64,000 nucleotides of DNA, taken from positions 1-64,000 of the forward strand of contig JAAVVG010000007.1 in NCBI GenBank assembly GCA_012976225.1, in the 5' to 3' direction. This document shows, one piece after another, positions 57,386 to 64,000 of the stretch. Under the pieces are notes generated by a model that ran no database searches, was not told where the DNA came from, and was given only the letters and a program-made list of their open reading frames with translations. The stretch is from Golubevia sp. BC0850 (Eukaryota; Basidiomycota; Exobasidiomycetes; Golubeviales; Golubeviaceae). The first letter of the stretch is position 1. Each line of letters opens with the position of its first letter. The translations under genes and the position numbers were made by a program.

Positions 57386-60300
57386 TCATCTACTCTTATA
57401 GTAAGAATACATATCGGAAGAAGATCTTTGAGGCAGTGGAGGACGATGGCGTGATAGTTTCACTTGGTGTTGATGTTGATGTCGATGCATCTCTGGAGAT
57501 GGAGAAGATCCTCTACTTGACGGAGCAGAAGCATAGGAGCCATCTCTGAAAGGAGAAGAGGACGATGAAGAAAGAGAGAGACGATAGCTTTGATTGCGAT
57601 GGGATGAGGGTACTTCTCCTCCTCTACTAGCTCTTTGAGGGGTGGGTTCAGTCAAGACGAGTTGAGGTGACTCTCGAGGTCTTGAGTTGTGATTGTCTTG
57701 CGAAGAACATGCTTGTCTAGAACTTTTAAGAATTTCTTTGAGAGCACACTCTTTCAGGATCGCTTGTTGTCGAGTGAAAGCTATTCTTTGATTTTGAAGG
57801 TCGAAAGCGTCAGCTCTGCGTTTGACTTCAGTGATTACTATCTCTTGCTGTTGATTCAGAGAAGTCAAAGTTTGAACTGCATCTAAACCTGATTGAATGA
57901 CTATTTGTTCCAGAGAGAACAAGAAAAGACGCTCTTCTTCTTTAGGATCTAGAATGACGAACTTGAATTCTCGATTCTCGAAGCAGCGAGAGTTCTCCTT
58001 CCAATAGAGTTGTCTCAGACGAATAGCCTTTGAGACCTGAAGATTCAGATGGGTGAACCAATCATTCGTCGCTTGAAGAATGTCAACTTGTGCTACTTCT
58101 TGGGGCTGTTGTTCTGGAGTGACTTGGCTTGATCGAAGAGGGGTGGGTCTGTTGGCGGTGGAGCTTGGTAGAGTGCCGTGTAGAGGTTGTTGACGTGGAG
58201 CAATTTGCTGAGGCTTCTCCGAGTGGTGGAAAGGTCGTCTCCTGTTTTCCAATGAATTCTTCTCGTAATTGAGAGTCTTTTGATACGATCGAGGACCCGG
58301 AGAAGAGCAGAAAGCGTTTCGTTCGAACTTCATTGCTTTGGGATGACGACTCGAAACACTGTGTTCTATGAGTCGCTGCATCTCTTCTTGTTCGTGTTGA
58401 GATGGAAGGTAGCGAAGCTCTTCGAATTGCTCTTGAGTCGTGTATTGGGGTCGACTTCCAGCCTAGATGGAGGAATATGGAAAAGAATGAGAGACAAGTT
58501 CAGCGATCAGACTGAGTTTGAAGGGAAAGAGAATGCGAATCACAAATCGTTTACTCACCACTTCATCTCCGGCAAAATTGCGCCACTGCTCTTCGGAGGC
58601 AGCGAAGAATTGATCGATACCTTCCACCTCAACTTCGCCCAACGACTCCAGATTTGCAGTCCATTGGCGATCACCAGCGGATCCATTGTGGAATCGATTC
58701 ATCAAAGAGTGAACATGTTCACTCCTAGTCCGGTCTCTTCTAGTCCGGACGTATGGGTTGGCCTGCTCGTAAGAGAAGAGGTCCACTCCATCGTCTCTCA
58801 CGTCTTCGAAAGGAACGCTACCAGACGTAGTGGTAGGCGAGATAGACAGTTCGAACCTTTCTGAAGGGTTGTATTGTCCGTTGAACAGTCCGAGAAGTCG
58901 AGAAGGACGAGAACCAGGACCAGGAGAAGGAGAGATGGCCAGCGGAGTGTCCACTTTCACCTTCCAGATGGATGGATCTGAGTCCTCACGTTCCGAGTCC
59001 GAACCATCGCTAGCAGCAGCGGCAGGAAAGATTGAATCCAGAGTCTGATTTGCTTTCTCCATTTTCGAGGCTTTGGATCGAGGTTTCCTGGCTCCTAGGT
59101 ACCTCTGCGTCTTGACTGGAGACTCTGAGGAGTGAGTGATCCACACAGGTTCTGAGGAACGAGCTGACTGTACCCCGACGAATTCTTCTAGATCAACAGC
59201 TGATAGAGAGTGAAGTCGGTTCTCTCTTTCTAGAGACTCGTGTTGATGAAAGCTGTCGAAAGAAGGCATTTCTGAAACGTGCCTCTTGATGACGAACCTG
59301 GCGAGCCTGTGCTTGAGATGGTGGCAAGGGTAGGAGGTCATGACGCCAATGGCTCTATCCCATTCTGATTCCTCGGGCTCCGAAAGCAGGGGGTATGCTT
59401 TCTTCCTCCTGCGAAGTAAGGCGACGGAGTCGTAAAATCCCTCGAGAGGGGACGGAGCTGACTTGGGATCCTCGCTGAGAGACGTCTGAAGCCAGTTGGC
59501 AGTCCTAGACATCCGATCATCGTGCTCTTTTTTGTCGGAAGAAGTATGAGGGTGGCTCGAGTGCGACTGATCGACAAAGGCATAGAAGATGGGAGGAGCG
59601 TATGCTTGATGGTAGCCCGACTGACTTGGACTCGGATAGATTCCGAGCTCGTCACTGACCAGTTCGAAGACTTCGGAGGAGGATTGCAGGGCTCGGATCG
59701 GTCCTGAGAGATCGTTCGAGCCTAGATCCACCCCAAGAGCTCCCTGCTCGTAGTAAGCAGCGGCTCTGTCACGAGCTGCTTGTCTCTCGAGATTGCCGTA
59801 GACTCCGTCTTCGTCGCAATCAGAGATTGAGCTGAGGCCAGTGGAGGCTGTCCTCACGGAATCTACCGTCTCGAGAGAGCGAGAAGCTGTGATCCCAGTG
59901 CCGATGGTACCGTCTCCTGGCGACCCGTATGAGAGGGGAGACGAAGGCCCCGAGTCCAGAATGGCACTATCGCGAGGGAAGATCCTCCTGAGAATAGGAG
60001 AAGTGAAGGATCTCGAAGCGTCCAAGGGCCCGTTGAGAGAGGAGTTGCTGACAGTAGAGGAAGTCTCCAGAGGGTTGGAAGAGGCTTCGCCAGTGACCGT
60101 CGATGTGGACGCTCTTGAATGAGTTGGCCTGACGACAGAGAGCGATGAGGAGAGACGATCCGAGGTTCCAAACTCTGATGCCAAAGCTACTGAGATAGAT
60201 CCAGGGGAGGCTGACTCAGTCATTTGAATCAGAATTTGACTGGGATCTCCTCGAGGTTCCTCGAAACCCTCTTCGAATTGAGAAGAGACAGAATCAGAGC

Positions 60301-63300
60301 CCCAGAAAGCTGTATGATAAGACCCAGATCCTTCCGTCTCAGCAGGAGAAGCTCTTCTATGTCCTCTGAGTGGTTTCGAGATCTGCTTAGATGGTGTCTG
60401 GATCGAGCTTCGGACCTCTCCTCTCTCTGCAGCTGCGATCGTGTCTGCCACGCGTTTGAGTTCAGCTGCTGCAATTTCCGCTTGGAGCCTCTTGTCTCTC
60501 TTAGCTTTGGTAGCCTGTTGAGACCTCGTATTGGGTTTCCGATCTTGAAAGCCAGGGACGCTGCCTCTTCGAAGTCCTGAGACGGTAGAGCTCGATCGAA
60601 GCTCAGCGGAGCCATCGGCCGAAGAGGAGGAGGCAAAGCGTGAAGATGACCTAGAAACTGGCTTCTCGAGGAAGGTAGGAGTGGTGGAGCGACTTCTGAG
60701 ATCCCTGAGGGCTCGAGGCTCACGAGGAGGCTCAACTGCTCCGCGACTGCGATCATCTGACGATGTTGGCTTGGCTATGAGAGAGGGAGAGATTTCAGAA
60801 ACATCTTTTGCTTTGTGTCAAGCCATCGATCCGAGAACGGGTAGTAAAAAAGAGACACTCACCTTGAGAAGACAGGTCTTTCAGAAGGCTACCGGTCATC
60901 GAGACCTTAGCAGCTAGAGAGCACGAAGACTCCGGTTCATGAGAGACAGCTAAACAGGGAGATACGAGAAAGAAAAGAGAACATGCGTCAGATCAGGCAA
61001 TCTCTTGAGAAGCGGGGCTCCTGTTCACTCACCACCAAGATTCTCAACCTGTATAGAATCTCTCCTGGTTTCATTACTTGACTGTGAAGGAGCTAAAGAA
61101 CAGAATTCGAGCTCTCGGATATCTGGAGACGAAGAGGCCCTTGGACGACCGTGAGCAGAATTTCTGCGTCCTGCTCCTGAGGTTGGAATCGAGATGTTGA
61201 CCCTTCTTGCACTTTGTGGATCTGGTGATCGAGAAGGAGAGCTCAAAGGAGAGTGATCCATAGAGAAAGCGTTGAGATTGTCTTGCTGAGGAGGTAGATC
61301 CAGAAGGAAGGACTCCGTGCCTGGCAGAGCTGAAGGTTGGACAGAAGGAGAAACCACCGAGGCTGCGTCTTGTGAAGGGGTAATCGGATGGCTAGCAGCT
61401 TCTAGATCAACCCTGATCTCGAGCTGGCTCGTTTCGACTACTCCGAGCCCGTCGATGAGCTCAAAGTGGACCCAACTTCCTCTGCGAGAGCCTCCGACTT
61501 CTAGTGTTGAGCATTCTTCAGCAGTTCGAGAGAACGAAGTCTGCGCGTCGCTGCCGAGTTCCACTCCCTTTTCTGCCTCCAATTGTGGTTCAGTGATGTT
61601 GAAGGTTGGTCTTGAAGAGGCAGAAGGCGGTTCGAAGACTGAGATTAAATCTTGAAGAGTTGTTGACGTTCTGGCTTGTATCTCGGCTATAGTTCCAAGT
61701 TCCTCTTCGGCGAATACCACTTCACCTCTAGCTTGTTCAGTTGATTCGGCTTCCTTCTTTCTCTGTTCTTTCCTCTCCTTCTTGCTTTGAGCCTTCTTGG
61801 ATTTCTCGGCCAACTTTGCTCGAGACTCCCGTTCCGCCTTCTTTGCAGCTTCCTCCTCCCTTTCCTTTTCCTTCTCCATTGACACGGCTTTCCGCTTTTC
61901 AGCCTTCTTCTTCTCCTCTTTAATTCTCTGGAGTTCGGCTTCGGCTTTCTTGCTCTTCTGCAGCCTAGCCGCCTCCGCTCTCTTCACAGCTCGATTCGAA
62001 CCTTTGGCTGAGCGAGGAGAACCAGAGGGCTGGTTTCGTGGACTTGAATCAGCGGTCACTTCAGCAGAAATATCCGCAGAAGATTCGTCGATGAGTGGAA
62101 AGCCATTAGCAGTGGCTAATGCTCGATCCATGTAGCACTTGTGATGAGGTATCATCGTCCCATTTGGAAGAGTCCTAGGAGCTATCCAGGCGAGCACGAT
62201 TTCAGGAGGGAAAGGGCCTTTTTGATGAGCACCGTAACCTCCATGATCATGGAAGTGCCAATCCCCTTCCTGCTCCAGCTGAATTGTCCTAACACGTCTC
62301 TCCAACTCGGCTTGGTGAAAAGGGACGTCTGGACCAAAGCAGGCGAAACTAGCTGGAACCCGCCCAGCACGAAGCCCTCCTCCTTGGCAGTCGAGTCCTA
62401 GCCCTTGAACAATCTCTTCTCCATCCCTCTGAGAGAACCAGGAGCTCTCATCCTCTTGGCGGGAAGAGTCAAAGGCAGCGAAGGGGCTTCCTAGAGTCGG
62501 TCCGGTGGATCCAGTCGTAGATTGGAGTTGAGCTCCTGGAGGGGCCAATTCTATCAAACTGTAGCTGGAGAAGGCTTCTCTTTGATCTCTGGATCCATCT
62601 ATGTCGTTTTCCACGGTGGCTTCGGAAGGAGGAGGTCCAACGACGGCACAAGGAGAGGAAAGATAGGCAGTCGAGAGGTGACCTTCGAACCTTGCACTGT
62701 CGTCTGAGATGCACGATTCAGCGGTCTGGTCACCAGTATCTGCATGAGATGAGAGTCCAACTCTACCGGTCGAGAGGAGGTCCTCGTTTCCGAATCGTCC
62801 AGAGTTAGAGCTCCATTGTCCATCGATGTGATCTCCTCTTCTGATAGATCTGTCTTGCCCTGGAGAGAAACATAAGAGATATTCCTGAGGGGTGAATACT
62901 GAATCTTTTGACGTCGAATTGACTCTTGAGTAGCCAGCTGAGCTGGCAGATGATGGAGCGTCCTTTGCTGCCAGTTCCTTCCCTTCATCCGGCAGATCTC
63001 CTTGGAATGGATGATTGGGCCTGCAAGGAGATTGATCTGGTACACTCGATCCCGGTGGCTCATTGTATTGAAGGAAGATTGCATCTACTTCAGAGATGTA
63101 GCTCTCGGTGGTGTTGGAAGAGGGAGAGATCGAATCCGTTGGAGTTCTAATTGCCTCGTGGACCTTGTTGGAGGATGGATACCTGGATCCACTGATACCT
63201 AGTTCTTGAAAGATCCTGAGGGAGTGAGCATCAGAGCTAGAGGTAGGGTTGGTTCGATCGCTACAAGCAGCAGCGAGACGTGGCTCTTCTGATGGAGCTT

Positions 63301-63850
63301 GATTATCTCGTCCAGAACCATCCTTCTTGAAGATGAAATGCTTGCGAGAAAGAGGAGATTCCAGAAGACCTGAAGAGACCAACCCGGATGGGAGAGGAGC
63401 GTCTGAGGTAGAGTAGTTCGTGTTTGAGGTTGAGGAGGATGAAGAAAGTGAAGGGTGTGCTCTTCGGGAAGTTCTTTCAACCTCTGTGTCGAAGATGTCC
63501 AAGATCTGCTTTCCTTCTGGAGAATCTGGATGAGGAGTTACGGATCTAGTTGAGATTGGAACACTGTGAAAAGTGAAAGCTGAGTCGTTCGGTATGATTT
63601 GAGTAGGAAGAGTTGAGTCGTTCGTGACAGTACTTCTTGCTCTTGATCTGGATGGCGGAGTGGATGAGAGCATATGTGTTTGCATGATAGAAGATCTCGG
63701 GGACGCAGAAGAGGAAGAAGAGGAAGAGGGAGAGAGCTTTGATTGTTGAGACCTGTGTTTGGGATTGGTGCTGATGGATGATGAGGAGCTGGAAAGACCT
63801 CTACTCTTTCGCCGGAGGTTGGCAGCCTTTTCCCCAGCTGTGAGAGTCAT
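57386..63850 (-). CDS. Very large (2,065-aa) unassigned, mostly disordered protein
   Basis: Four exons, in coding order: 61033-63850, 60863-60949, 58559-60774 and 57386-58462. All have GTGAGT donors and YAG acceptors, and they sum to 2,066 codons including the stop, in phase. What look like two or three separate genes are therefore one. Residues 1-520 are Ser/Thr-rich and disordered. A more ordered island follows (WHFHDHGGYGAHQKGPFPPE, then IVLAWIAPRTLPNG and HHKCYMDRALATANGFPL, about 525-590). A highly charged coiled-coil region comes next (KRAEAARLQKSKKAEAEL... about 620-705, Lys/Glu/Ala-rich). A second folded-looking part near the C-terminus reads DWFTHLNLQVSKAIRLRQLY, then REFKFVILDPKEEERLF. 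No known catalytic domain is recognised. A scaffold role is a guess. Confidence 0.75.
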
Positions 63851-64000
63851 CGATTCTCAATGTTGATCTTGAGCGAGACGTTGAGGGAAAGGGTAAATGG
63901 GAGGAAATGAAGGAAGAGGACAGGACGAAGATTCGAAAAGGATCTAATTTGAAGGAAAGAGGGAATGAGAATCTTTTTTTGAGTTGACGTTATAGGATCG

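Noticed and set aside
58463-60451. Separate 662-aa gene
   Set aside because: Its 5' part continues in frame to an acceptor at 60775 and its 3' part to a donor at 58558, both joining neighbours in phase, so it is an exon of the giant gene.
1-64000. Transposons, viral fossils, CRISPR arrays, rRNA
   Set aside because: No terminal repeats, polymerase, integrase, transposase or capsid-like text, spaced repeats or rRNA sequence were recognised on either strand by eye.

Overview
The window is a gene-dense stretch of fungal nuclear DNA, most likely from a basidiomycete. Nearly every gene is broken by short spliceosomal introns, mostly 72 to 110 nt, with GTGAGT/GTAAGT donors and pyrimidine-rich YAG acceptors. 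The products are standard fungal housekeeping proteins. A DUF6533-type seven-helix membrane protein, a family I know mainly from basidiomycetes, points the same way. Base composition is moderate and promoters are CT-rich. I cannot name the genus. No transposon, viral fossil, CRISPR array or rRNA was recognised.

Layout. 1-4.1 kb: a (GGGAAA)n tract, an intron-containing tRNA-Glu(CTC), an F-box gene interrupted by one in-frame TGA, and a decayed LRR-like remnant on the minus strand. 4.1-10.5 kb: FRS1 (phenylalanyl-tRNA synthetase beta, minus) diverges from a ChAP/exomer gene (plus). 10.8-17.7 kb: a DUF6533 seven-helix protein and a GH2 glycosidase (both minus), the latter diverging from a polyol-dehydrogenase-like SDR. 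18.3-27.4 kb: an RGG-tailed Ser/Arg-rich protein and a WW protein (minus, possibly one gene), then MAD1 and a DAL5-type MFS permease (plus). 28.4-35.6 kb: an unassigned membrane protein, ATP7 (minus), a DUF7719-like membrane protein and RPS25. 36.2-47.0 kb: a disordered RGG protein, an intronless Atos/FAM214 homologue, a ferric-reductase-type enzyme and a second SDR. 47.8-56.7 kb: a Ser-rich single-pass surface protein (minus), a broken mitochondrial-type gene, a small C-terminal exon, an F-box protein (minus) and TMA64/eIF2D. 57.4-63.9 kb: one very large (2,065-aa) mostly disordered protein on the minus strand.

Exon coordinates were worked out by hand from splice signals, reading phase and family resemblance. 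For most genes the exon sum is an exact multiple of three, which supports the models. Genes with unresolved 5' ends are flagged. Functionally the window mixes translation (FRS1, RPS25, TMA64), mitochondrial energy (ATP7), secretory traffic (exomer), mitosis (MAD1) and nutrient use (MFS, GH2, two SDRs, ferric reductase). The divergent GH2/SDR pair, sharing a promoter with a perfect inverted repeat, is the best candidate for local co-regulation. I found nothing that clearly amounts to an undescribed system. The best leads are the giant unassigned protein, the 635-nt ATP7 intron, and the two loci with isolated in-frame stops.
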